Shown: positions 31,763-39,626 of the stretch, piece after piece
Numbering within the stretch: position 1 is the stretch's first letter
How the letters are laid out: each line of letters starts with the position of its first letter
From: Streptococcus saliviloxodontae
GTDB lineage: Bacteria; Bacillota; Bacilli; Lactobacillales; Streptococcaceae
Direction: 5' to 3'
Length of the DNA stretch: 64,000 nucleotides
Assembly (NCBI RefSeq): GCF_016908655.1
Contig: NZ_JAFBEI010000002.1
Coordinates: 26,809-90,808, forward strand
Made by a program: the position numbers and the translations under genes
The notes under the pieces: generated by a model
Database searches by the model: none
Told to the model about the DNA's origin: nothing
Seen by the model: the letters and a program-made list of their open reading frames with translations, nothing else

Positions 31763-32617
31763 TTATTTAGCCAGTTGACTCCCTAACTCTAGTCTTGTCT
31801 TGATGCCATTGCTATCGGTAAGGATGAAGCTATCGCCGTCTTGTTTGATATCAAAACCAAGTGCTGCTATTTTTTCTAGTCTTTCTTTTAAGGTTCTCTC
31901 TTGCTGATAAATGACGGTATAGTAAGCCAGACCCGGCATGCCTTCTTGACGTGTCTGTAAAGAAGGACCAGCCCACTCATTGACGGCTAAGTGGTGGTGG
32001 TATTTGCCAGATGCCAACCAAGCGGCTACAGGTAGACTAGAGGTTACTATAAGGTCTAAACTGTCTTGGTAGAATTGGCTAGAAGCTCGGCTGTCTCTGA
32101 CTGATAGATGGATATGCCCCATACGACTACCTAGAGGTAGTTTATAGGGGTTCAGGTGTTTTCCTAAGGTATAGATAGCCTCAGCTTCCATCTCTTTTGT
32201 TCCACCGATAATCTGACCGTCTTCTCGAATATCCCAGTCTGACATAGGACGGTCACGGTAAATCTCGATACCGTTTCCTTCGGTATCTTCTAAGTAAATA
32301 GCTTCACTATAATCGTGATCGCTAGCACCAACAAGGGGAACCTTATTAACTAAGAAATGCTTGAAAATATCACCAAGGTCTTCTCGGCTTGGTAGGACAA
32401 TAGCCAAGTGGTAAAGACCGTAGCTGGCTGACACAGGGTCTGTTTGACTTGTCTCGATCAAGCGGACTAAAACAGTTTTCTCAACACCGAGATCAACGCT
32501 ATGTTGACCTTTGGAGATGACATCCATGCCAAGTACCTGCTGATAATACATGGTTTGTAGGTTGATATTTTTAACATAGAGAGCAACATGCCCTAATTCA
32601 AAATCGGATTGATACAT
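31763..32617 (-). CDS. VOC superfamily dioxygenase/glyoxalase (CatE-like)
   Basis: 284 residues with two vicinal-oxygen-chelate repeats: FELGHVALYVKNINLQTMYYQQVL (first) and MGHIHLSVRDSRASSQFYQDSL (second), each with a potential metal His. The length and DTEGNGIEIYRDRP motif match CatE-type catechol-2,3-dioxygenase homologues. The substrate in streptococci is unknown. It is divergent from an HxlR regulator 196 bases away, which may control it. Confidence 0.85.
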   Translation of the reverse strand: MYQSDFELGHVALYVKNINLQTMYYQQVLGMDVISKGQHSVDLGVEKTVLVRLIETSQTDPVSASYGLYHLAIVLPSREDLGDIFKHFLVNKVPLVGASDHDYSEAIYLEDTEGNGIEIYRDRPMSDWDIREDGQIIGGTKEMEAEAIYTLGKHLNPYKLPLGSRMGHIHLSVRDSRASSQFYQDSLDLIVTSSLPVAAWLASGKYHHHLAVNEWAGPSLQTRQEGMPGLAYYTVIYQQERTLKERLEKIAALGFDIKQDGDSFILTDSNGIKTRLELGSQLAK

Positions 32618-32813
32618 AATAGGTCTCCTTATTTAATGATTGTCATTTAAGATAGTCCTATTATAGTACATACCTTATTTTTTACAAGTAGGTAATTTTA
32701 CTGAAGATACTATCTTTTTATGAAGTAATGTTCATTGACGGGCTTTAAAAGGCAATCTTTTTTCTATTGTGTTATAATAAAAAGGCGTAATTGATTATCA
32801 CAAGGAGATAGAT

Positions 32814-33155
32814 ATGGCAACTTTTACCAAACATACCGTACCTGAGTGTCCTTTCGTCACAACTCAAAGTGTTCTTTCTGGCAAGTGGAGTATTCTCATT
32901 TTACATCATGTTGAAGAGGGGCCTATTCGTTTTAATGAACTTCACCGTCGTCTGACAGGGATTTCTCAGACGACTTTGACCAAGCAGTTGCGTCAGTTAG
33001 AAGAAGCGGGGCTGATTCAGCGAAAGGTCTATGCCCAAGTGCCCCCTAAGGTCGAATACCAATTATCAGACATCGGTCTAGAATTTAAACAAGTCTTACA
33101 ACAAATCGCTATCTTCGGAGACAAGTACATCGACTTTGTGAAGTCAAAAGACTAA
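32814..33155 (+). CDS. HxlR-family winged-helix regulator
   Basis: 113 residues. The HxlR signature is visible: CPFVTTQSVLSGKWSILIL, then RFNELHRRLTGISQTTLTKQLRQLE, the recognition helix. It has a single N-terminal Cys (Cys12), as in redox or aldehyde-sensing members. AAGGAGAT precedes the ATG. It lies between the VOC gene and an SDR pseudogene/alcohol dehydrogenase cluster and may respond to reactive carbonyls; that is inference. Confidence 0.88.
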   Translation: MATFTKHTVPECPFVTTQSVLSGKWSILILHHVEEGPIRFNELHRRLTGISQTTLTKQLRQLEEAGLIQRKVYAQVPPKVEYQLSDIGLEFKQVLQQIAIFGDKYIDFVKSKD

Positions 33156-33157
33156 GA

Positions 33158-33194
33158 AAAAACCGCCATTCAGTAGAAACTGAGTGGCGGTTTG
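33158..33194. terminator. Terminator after HxlR gene
   Basis: AAACCGCCATTCAG with CTGAGTGGCGGTTT. Confidence 0.85.
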
Positions 33195-33197
33195 GCA

Positions 33198-33824
33198 TTA
33201 AGCGTCTTGTCTTGTGTCCGCGATTTGAATTTCACGAAGGTTGACGCTTTGAGGCATATCATAGGTAAAGCGGATTGTTTTAGCGATATCTTCAGATGTG
33301 ATGCCTCCAACACCTGTCTGATCTAGCCAAGCGTGGTAGCCGTCCTTGATAGCATCGCTTGTTGTATGGCTGAGTAATTCCGTATTAACAGCTCCAGGCA
33401 AGCTTCTGATTACACGAAGATGATAGGTTAACAATTGTCTTGTGATGTCTTGCTTTCATATCTTCTAGGACAATCTGCATACCGTTCATTACACCGATGA
33501 CGTTAATGTCCATCATACTTTGCCATTCTTTTGGATCTTGATTGTCAAGATTACCTAGCAACATCACGCCAGCATTGTTAATCATCACGTCTGTTGGACC
33601 TCTGTTGGACCATAGACTTCTTCAGCCTTTCTGACAGCTGCTTCGAATTCTTCCTTGATAGTCACATCCACTTTAGCACAAATCGTATTTGAAAAACTAT
33701 AGGCTCATAATTTCTCCACACGACAAGCGACTAGAAGAAGAGGGTGTCCTGCTTCGTGAAATTCTTTTGCCAAGGATTTACCAAAACCTGAACTTGCTCT
33801 TGTAATAACGACTGATGGTTTCAG
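33198..33824 (-). pseudogene. Short-chain dehydrogenase pseudogene
   Basis: Pieces of one SDR protein occur in several frames: ITRASSGFGKSLAKEF (cofactor loop, normally TGASSGxG), MINNAGVMLLGNL (NNAG motif), IVNLSS, and GAVNTELLSHT near the end. The start position after GGAG is CTG. There are several frameshifts, and an 11-bp tandem duplication (TCTGTTGGACC twice, about 33590-33611) breaks the frame. The gene is clearly inactive and ends at the minus-strand stop near 33198. Confidence 0.85.
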
Positions 33825-33934
33825 GTTAACTACTCCTTTTTTCAAAAAATAAAATATAGCCACACCTAAGTTAGCTAGTCAAAGAAAAGGCTAGCTTAAT
33901 TGACAGTGATGAGAGTGTGGTGATACTGTAGTGA

Positions 33935-34981
33935 TTACTCCGCTACAATCAACATTGACTTGATGGCTTTGCGGTCTTGCATGTCTTTGTAGGCTTGGTT
34001 AATATCGTCTAACTGGTAAGTATCTGTAAAGACACACCCTGGGTTGATGTCACCGTCAAGAACGGCTTTAAGGAGAACGTCCTTATCGTAAGTTGTGACA
34101 GAGGCTGAACCACCTGCAACTAAGATATTACGGGCAAAGGTTGAGCCTAGCGCGTGATTATTGTAGTGAGGAACCCCCACAAATCCCACACGTCCACCGT
34201 TACGAAGAACACCGAGGGCTTGGTCGATGGCGACTTCTGTTCCCACACATTCAAGTGCAACATCGGCACCGCCTCCAAGAATGTCACGGACTTTGGCAAT
34301 GCCTTCTTCGCCACGTTCGGCAACGACAGCTGTCGCTCCTGAAGCAAGTGCCATGTCTTGACGGTCTTTGTGACGGCTCATCAGGATAATTTGAGAAGCT
34401 CCCATCATCTTCGCAGCGATAACAGCACATTGACCGACAGCACCATCACCGATGACAACAACCTTATCACCACGTTCAACCTGAGCACAACGTGCTGCGT
34501 GATAACCTGTTGGCATAACATCCGCAAGGGTCAAGAGCGATTTGATCATGCCTTCTGTGTAGTCGCTTGGTTGACCAGGGACTTTGATCAAAGCCCAGTT
34601 ACCATAATGGAAACGGATATATTCTGACTGGTAGCCAGAACCCCAGTTACTGTAACCTGGGTGATTATCACAAGTACCGTCAAAACCAGCACGACAAGCG
34701 GCGCACTCACCACAACCGTGTGTAAAGGGCACGATGACAAAGTCACCTTTTTTGACCGTGGTAATAGCAGAGCCTGTTTCTTCAACGATACCAAGGGCTT
34801 CGTGTCCTGAGTTGTCTGAATGGGCTTCTTTACTGTCTCCGTGGCCATATGACCAGAGGTCTGACCCGCAGACACAAGCACGGACCACCTTGATGATGAC
34901 ATCATCGTCAGCTTGAAGTTGTGGCTTCGCCACTTCTTCGATAATCATTTGTCCTGCTTTTTCAAAAATAGCTGTTTTCAT
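33935..34981 (-). CDS. Zinc-dependent alcohol dehydrogenase (MDR family)
   Basis: 348 residues. The catalytic zinc region is ACVCGSDLW...SGHEALG, the structural zinc cysteines are CGECAACRAGFDGTC, and the nucleotide-binding motif is VVIGDGAVGQCAVIAAK. It would oxidise or reduce small alcohols or aldehydes with NAD(P). It lies one base after the MerR regulator gene on the same strand and shares the MerR-type promoter at 35366-35396. The substrate is unknown; other MerR-linked dehydrogenases in Firmicutes act in formaldehyde or methylglyoxal stress. Confidence 0.92.
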   Translation of the reverse strand: MKTAIFEKAGQMIIEEVAKPQLQADDDVIIKVVRACVCGSDLWSYGHGDSKEAHSDNSGHEALGIVEETGSAITTVKKGDFVIVPFTHGCGECAACRAGFDGTCDNHPGYSNWGSGYQSEYIRFHYGNWALIKVPGQPSDYTEGMIKSLLTLADVMPTGYHAARCAQVERGDKVVVIGDGAVGQCAVIAAKMMGASQIILMSRHKDRQDMALASGATAVVAERGEEGIAKVRDILGGGADVALECVGTEVAIDQALGVLRNGGRVGFVGVPHYNNHALGSTFARNILVAGGSASVTTYDKDVLLKAVLDGDINPGCVFTDTYQLDDINQAYKDMQDRKAIKSMLIVAE

Positions 34982-34982
34982 C

Positions 34983-35336
34983 TTAGTATTTACCTTCCTT
35001 ATAGTAATTGATTTTTTTATCTAAACGCTTAAGAGCAGATTGCAATTCCTCGAGACGTTCCACCATTTTCTCACGTTCTTCTAATAGAATGGTCAAACGA
35101 GCTTCTCTAGTCGCCTCTCCCTTTGGAAAAAGAGTCATATAGTCAATCAAACTCTCCACAGAGACACCTGCTGCTCGGAAACATTTGACAAACTCTAAAG
35201 CATTCAAGTCTGTTTCTTGAAAATCGCGAATCCCAGAACTGGTTCTCGTGATCGGTGGTACCAAGCCGATACGCTCGTAGTAACGAATGGTATCTGCTGA
35301 AATTCCCAATTCCTGACTGGCCGTTTTGATGTTCAT
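34983..35336 (-). CDS. MerR-family regulator (AdhR-like)
   Basis: 117 residues. N-terminal winged helix (IKTASQELGISADTIRYYERIGLV) and a long dimerisation helix. The single Cys in FVKCFRAAGVSVESL is at the position of the aldehyde-sensing Cys of AdhR/NmlR proteins. It starts under a promoter with a 19-base spacer containing a dyad, the hallmark of MerR activation. It is likely to activate itself and the downstream dehydrogenase under electrophile stress; this last step is inferred. Confidence 0.93.
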   Translation of the reverse strand: MNIKTASQELGISADTIRYYERIGLVPPITRTSSGIRDFQETDLNALEFVKCFRAAGVSVESLIDYMTLFPKGEATREARLTILLEEREKMVERLEELQSALKRLDKKINYYKEGKY

Positions 35337-35365
35337 TTTCGCCCTCCTCTCAACTTGATGATGTT

Positions 35366-35396
35366 ATTATAAACCTTAGAGTAAACTCTAAGTCAA
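35366..35396 (-). promoter_or_regulatory. MerR-type promoter and operator
   Basis: On the minus strand: -35 TTGACT (35391-35396), 19-base spacer, -10 TATAAT (35366-35371). The spacer carries the dyad CTTAGAGT-AA-ACTCTAAG (35375-35392). The overlong spacer with a central dyad is what MerR activators untwist. Confidence 0.88.
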
Positions 35397-35457
35397 GGTT
35401 TTTTGAAAAATGTTTTGCTAACTTTTGGTATAATGAAGCAAAAGTGAGGTAGACAAT

Positions 35458-36312
35458 ATGAAGACTGTTACATTAAATAATGGCGTTGAAATGCCAACAG
35501 TTGGTTTTGGTGTTTTCCAAATCCAAGATGCAGAGACCACCCAGCAAGTCGTCGAAGAAGCTATTAAGACAGGTTATCGTTTGATTGATACAGCTCAAGC
35601 ATACGGCAATGAAGAGGCTGTGGGTAAGGCGGTTAGAGCATCAGGTGTGCCACGTGAGGAACTCTTTATCACGACCAAACTCTGGATTTCTGATATGAGT
35701 TACGATGGTGCTAAGAAAGCATTTGCGGACTCTCTTGAAAAATTGGAGTTAGATTATGTTGACCTCTACCTTCTGCACCAACCGATTGGAGATACTTTTG
35801 GAGCATGGCGTGCCTTGGAGGAACTCTACTCAGAAGGAAAAATTCGTGCTATTGGTGTGTCTAATTTTAAACCAGATCAACTTGCCAACCTCTCCTTGTT
35901 CAATCATATTGTGCCAGCTGTCAACCAGATTGAGCTCCATGTTTTTAATCAAAAAGAAGACGACAGAAATTACATGGCAGCTAAAGGAGTTCAAACACAG
36001 AGTTGGGGAGCTTTTGCAGAAGGACAGTATGATATCTTTAACAATCCTGTTCTTAAGGAGCTTGCTGATAAATACCAAAAAACCACAGCGCAAATCATGC
36101 TTCGCTGGCAATTGCAACTGGGGGTTGTGTCGCTATCAAAATCAGCTACCCCAGAACGTGTCCGTCAAAACTTTGATATTTTCAACTTTGAATTGAGCCA
36201 AGAAGATATGACTAAAATTACTAGTCTTGAGAAAGCCTTAACCGTTTTTGCAGACCATCATGCCGCTTCAACAGTTGAACTTCTGGCTGGATTTGTAGGA
36301 AAATCTTTTTAA
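35458..36312 (+). CDS. Aldo/keto reductase
   Basis: 284 residues, (beta/alpha)8 barrel. Catalytic Asp and Tyr lie in IDTAQAYGNEEAVG, Lys in FITTKLWI, and His in LYLLHQP. C-terminal cofactor segment VSLSKSATPERVRQNFDIF. It is an NADPH-dependent reductase of aldehydes or ketones, similar to YvgN/DkgA-type proteins that clear methylglyoxal. It is divergent from the MerR gene, whose operator could also affect it. AAAGTGAGGT lies upstream of the ATG. Confidence 0.93.
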   Translation: MKTVTLNNGVEMPTVGFGVFQIQDAETTQQVVEEAIKTGYRLIDTAQAYGNEEAVGKAVRASGVPREELFITTKLWISDMSYDGAKKAFADSLEKLELDYVDLYLLHQPIGDTFGAWRALEELYSEGKIRAIGVSNFKPDQLANLSLFNHIVPAVNQIELHVFNQKEDDRNYMAAKGVQTQSWGAFAEGQYDIFNNPVLKELADKYQKTTAQIMLRWQLQLGVVSLSKSATPERVRQNFDIFNFELSQEDMTKITSLEKALTVFADHHAASTVELLAGFVGKSF

Positions 36313-36319
36313 TGAACGA

Positions 36320-36357
36320 AAAACGAGTTTGAGGTTATTTTGTCTCAAACTCGTTTT
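36320..36357. terminator. Terminator after aldo/keto reductase
   Basis: AAAACGAGTTTGAG with CTCAAACTCGTTTT. A closely similar hairpin sits at 63755-63791, sharing GTCTCAAACTC and TTTTAGTCT. Confidence 0.88.
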
Positions 36358-36371
36358 AGTCTAGTTAGTGA

Positions 36372-36527
36372 TTAGAGTTTATGTTTCTTTGACTTTCTCC
36401 AGATTAGAGAGCAGATAACCAAAGTGGTGCAGGCCATGGCTGTGATGGCTTGCTTGTTGGGGATGTTGAGCTCGTAATGAAAGTCTTGTTCTTTTGCTTT
36501 ATCGGTAGCAGTGATAGTTAGTTTCAT
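36372..36527 (-). CDS. Small single-pass membrane protein (51 aa)
   Basis: Reads MKLTITATDKAKEQDFHYE..., then a hydrophobic stretch AITAMACTTLVICSLIW and a basic tail RKSKKHKL. The ribosome site is weak (AAGAAAG). The topology, with a charged head, one helix and a Lys/Arg tail, is coherent, which supports a real small protein. It is encoded just downstream of the asparaginase gene on the same strand, 30 bases away. The family is unknown. Confidence 0.45.
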   Translation of the reverse strand: MKLTITATDKAKEQDFHYELNIPNKQAITAMACTTLVICSLIWRKSKKHKL

Positions 36528-36557
36528 GATTTTCTTTCTTTAAAAATAGCAGAGCTA

Positions 36558-37529
36558 TTAGCCTTCAATATAGTCTTTTAAGTCATCTCCTGTCAGACCA
36601 GCATTAAGGGCGATGAGGAGCTTGAGGCGAGCTTTTTGGGCATTGAGTTCTTTGACAAACATGACGCCAGTTTCTTGTAGAAGCACGCCACCACCTTCGT
36701 AAGCATAGACGGGCTCTGCGATACCGTTAAAACAGCGAGAGACCAAGACGACTGGCACACCTTGAGAGATAAGGGTTGTGATCTCTTGGGCAGCACGCGG
36801 AGGCATATTGCCGGCACCAAGGGCTTCGATAACGACACCTTGCACGTTATGAGGTCCTAAGAAACTGATGATACCTTCTCCTCCCATACCAGCGTAAGCT
36901 TTGACAATAGGAATAGTCCCTGAAATCTCCTCTAAGTCAAAGCGAACACGAGGTTCAGCTGTTTTGAAAAAGAGAATATCGTGTTTCATGATAATACCCA
37001 GAGGTCCATGAGTTGGGGTCTGGAAGGTTGACACATTAGTGGTGTGGGTTTTAGTGACATACTTGGCAGCGTGGATTTCGTCGTTCATGACGACCAAAAC
37101 GCCCTTATCAGCTGCCTTATCATGACTGGCAACACGTAGAGCAGACAGGTAATTGTAAACCCCGTCGCTACCCAGTTCATTGGAAGAACGCATGGCACCT
37201 GTCAGGACGATAGGGATTTCAGGCACCGCCATGGTATCCAAGAAGTAAGCTGTCTCTTCTAGCGTGTCAGTACCGTGAGTGATGACGACCCCGTCAAATC
37301 GCCCAGCCGTTTCTCTGATTTTATGATAAATCATCAGCATGTGTTGTGTTGTGATGTGGGGGCTGGGGATATTGAGGAAGTCAATGCTAGTAATCGTGAT
37401 ATGATCGAGATTAACTCCGACGTGATTCATGGGATTGTCTTGATTGGGACGAACATTACCACCTTCATCAGCTGTCATGGAAATGGTGCCGCCAGTGTGC
37501 AGAACGAGGATGTTTTTTTGTTTGTTCAT
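36558..37529 (-). CDS. L-asparaginase, type I (cytoplasmic)
   Basis: 323 residues without signal peptide. Catalytic motifs are LHTGGTISM (first Thr, residue 14) and ITHGTDTLEETAYFLD (second Thr and Asp). It hydrolyses asparagine to aspartate and ammonia. It lies on the minus strand, divergent from the HAD fusion gene 62 bases away. Its promoter is probably in the AT-rich gap. Confidence 0.94.
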   Translation of the reverse strand: MNKQKNILVLHTGGTISMTADEGGNVRPNQDNPMNHVGVNLDHITITSIDFLNIPSPHITTQHMLMIYHKIRETAGRFDGVVITHGTDTLEETAYFLDTMAVPEIPIVLTGAMRSSNELGSDGVYNYLSALRVASHDKAADKGVLVVMNDEIHAAKYVTKTHTTNVSTFQTPTHGPLGIIMKHDILFFKTAEPRVRFDLEEISGTIPIVKAYAGMGGEGIISFLGPHNVQGVVIEALGAGNMPPRAAQEITTLISQGVPVVLVSRCFNGIAEPVYAYEGGGVLLQETGVMFVKELNAQKARLKLLIALNAGLTGDDLKDYIEG

Positions 37530-37591
37530 GATACTACCTTTAAAATATGTTATAATTTATTGTAACATAAAAAGAAAGAGGAAAGCAGTAA

Positions 37592-38986
37592 TTGGCAATT
37601 AAAGCTGTGTTTTTTGATATTGATGGGACGCTGTTGAGTGATACGAAACGGGTTCAAAAATCAACGCAGAAAGCTATCCAAAGTTTGAAAGAACAAGGCA
37701 TCTTGGTAGGGCTTGCGACTGGTCGTGGTCCAGGTTTTGTGGAGCCTTTTATGGACAATCTTGGCTTAGATTTTGCAGTCACTTATAATGGTCAATACAT
37801 TTTTACAAGGGATCGCATCCTTTATCAAAACCAGCTGTCAAAATCGATGATTTATCGTGTGATTCGTTACGCTAGTGATAAGCGTCGTGAAATTTCTCTA
37901 GGAACCTCATCAGGTTTGGTAGGTTCTGGGATTATTGGGATGGGGACCAGCCCTTTTGGTCAGTTGGTATCTACTATAGTTCCTAAAAAATGGGCAAAAG
38001 CAGTCGAACGCAGTTTTAAACATTTGGTGAGGCGTTTTAAACCACAAAATATTGAAGCCCTCAAAACGATCATGCGTGAGCCAGTTTATCAGATTGTTCT
38101 CGTAGCCACAGAAGGAGAGACTCAAAAACTTCAAAATCGCTTTCCACAAATCAAAGTAACCCGTTCGAGTCCTTATTCAGCCGATCTGATTTCCAGAAAC
38201 CAATCTAAAATTCATGGGATTTATCGAGTTGGTCAGGTCTTTGGTTTTGAGATGTCTGAAGTCATGGCTTTTGGAGACTCTGAAAACGACATTGAGATGT
38301 TGTCTGGTGTCGGAGTGGGCGTTGCTATGGGAAATGCCAAAGACGAGGTTAAATCAGCCGCTCACTACACAACAGCATCCAATAATAACGATGGCATCTC
38401 AAAAGCACTAGCCCACTATGGTTTGGTTCATTTGATGCCTGAACATAGTTTTAAATCTAGCGATGAGAACTTTAATAAGGTTAAGGATTTCCATCAGTTG
38501 ATGGATGGTGAAACCTGTGAGACCCCTCGTCTATATGATATGGTAGAAGGAGGTCATCGCTCAGATTTTAAAGTAGAAGAAATCGTTGAATTCCTCTATG
38601 CTGCTTGTCAGGGCAATCCAGAGCTTTTTGAGCAGGCGGTTGCTAACCTGCATCAGGCGGTTGATAAAGCTGCTAAAAAAGTCTTGTCAAAACCACATCC
38701 AGAAAGTCCTTTGGTGGGACAAGTGGATGCTTTGACAGACTTGCTCTACCTAACTTACGGCTCATTTGTGTTAATGGGGGTAGATCCCAAACCTTTCTTT
38801 GATACCGTTCATGAAGCGAACATGGGTAAAATTTTCCCAGATGGCAAGGCACATTTTGATCCGGTAACGCATAAAATTTTAAAACCAGATGATTGGGAGG
38901 AGCGCTTTGCTCCTGAGCCATCTATCAGAAGAGAATTAGATAGACAGATTCAAAAATCCTTAAATCGAAAAAAAGATGACAAATGA
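37592..38986 (+). CDS. Cof-type HAD hydrolase fused to a MazG-like pyrophosphohydrolase domain
   Basis: 464 residues from a TTG start with GAGGAAAG upstream. The N-terminal HAD-IIB phosphatase (1-275) has FFDIDGTLLS and MAFGDSENDIEM. The C-terminal part (about 300-440) looks like an all-alpha NTP pyrophosphohydrolase: VEEIVEFLYAAC (ExxE), then VDALTDLLYLTYG and ANMGKIFPDGKAHFDP. Such fusions are seen in streptococci; the substrate is unknown. A house-cleaning role, removing a nucleotide or sugar phosphate in two steps, is plausible. Confidence is high for the HAD part, moderate for the second. Confidence 0.88.
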   Translation: MAIKAVFFDIDGTLLSDTKRVQKSTQKAIQSLKEQGILVGLATGRGPGFVEPFMDNLGLDFAVTYNGQYIFTRDRILYQNQLSKSMIYRVIRYASDKRREISLGTSSGLVGSGIIGMGTSPFGQLVSTIVPKKWAKAVERSFKHLVRRFKPQNIEALKTIMREPVYQIVLVATEGETQKLQNRFPQIKVTRSSPYSADLISRNQSKIHGIYRVGQVFGFEMSEVMAFGDSENDIEMLSGVGVGVAMGNAKDEVKSAAHYTTASNNNDGISKALAHYGLVHLMPEHSFKSSDENFNKVKDFHQLMDGETCETPRLYDMVEGGHRSDFKVEEIVEFLYAACQGNPELFEQAVANLHQAVDKAAKKVLSKPHPESPLVGQVDALTDLLYLTYGSFVLMGVDPKPFFDTVHEANMGKIFPDGKAHFDPVTHKILKPDDWEERFAPEPSIRRELDRQIQKSLNRKKDDK

Positions 38987-39018
38987 AAGCACGCCTAGAT
39001 TTTCTGGGCGTGCTTTTG
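38986..39018. terminator. Bidirectional terminator
   Basis: AAAGCACGCCTAG with CTGGGCGTGCTTT; serves both the HAD gene and the convergent usp gene. Confidence 0.88.
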
Positions 39019-39026
39019 TTTATTGT

Positions 39027-39479
39027 TTAAAAGACTTTATCTGTATCACGTACGACCAAGAGGTCAACTTTAGCGTGTCTCATAATATATTCGGATGAAG
39101 AGCCGATAAGGAGGCGTTCGAAAGTATTGAGACCAGTCGCACCAACCATGATGAGATCGACCTTTTCTTTGTCTGGGATATCTTTAGCAAGAAGAGTCTT
39201 TGGATTACCAAATTCGATGACTTGACGGATCTTGCTGAGACCACGTTCGCGTGCTTGTCTATCAAAGTCAGCTAAGACATCTTTGGCTTCTTGTTCAAGT
39301 TTTTCATAGATATAAGAGTCAAAAGTAGCAACGCTTTGGAGAGCGCGTGTATCGATGACGTGTGTCAGGAGTAGCTCTGCACCATTGCGTAGAGCTACGT
39401 TAACAGCCTTGTTAAAAGCGAGTTCTGATTCGTAGGAACCATCGATTGCGACTAGAATACGTTCATATTTTTGAGACAT
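39027..39479 (-). CDS. Universal stress protein UspA family
   Basis: 150 residues. Begins YERILVAIDGS and has the ATP-binding pattern GATGLNTFERLLIGSSSEYI (G-2x-G-9x-G-S). It is a cytoplasmic protein induced by starvation or stress in many bacteria. GGAGGG precedes the start on the minus strand. A cre-like site lies 76 bases upstream, so carbon control is possible. Confidence 0.94.
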   Translation of the reverse strand: MSQKYERILVAIDGSYESELAFNKAVNVALRNGAELLLTHVIDTRALQSVATFDSYIYEKLEQEAKDVLADFDRQARERGLSKIRQVIEFGNPKTLLAKDIPDKEKVDLIMVGATGLNTFERLLIGSSSEYIMRHAKVDLLVVRDTDKVF

Positions 39480-39554
39480 AAGCTTGCCCTCCTTGTTAGT
39501 TGTTGGGAAGACCTTCCCAAGTTCACCTTTATTATACTCCCATTTGAAAGAAAA

Positions 39555-39567
39555 TGAAAGCGTTTCA
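39555..39567. promoter_or_regulatory. cre-like site between usp and GDPD genes
   Basis: TGAAAGCGTTTCA, a 13-base near-palindrome; the reverse complement of the core at 15053-15065. It could bind CcpA and serve either divergent gene. Confidence 0.45.
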
Positions 39568-39626
39568 GTGAAATTTTCCTATCATTTTTTGATAAAATAA
39601 AGGTATTCTATTTTTGAGGTAGTGAT

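Noticed and set aside
34141..34627. Plus-strand ORFs opposite the alcohol dehydrogenase
   Set aside because: Antisense shadows of an intact conserved gene.
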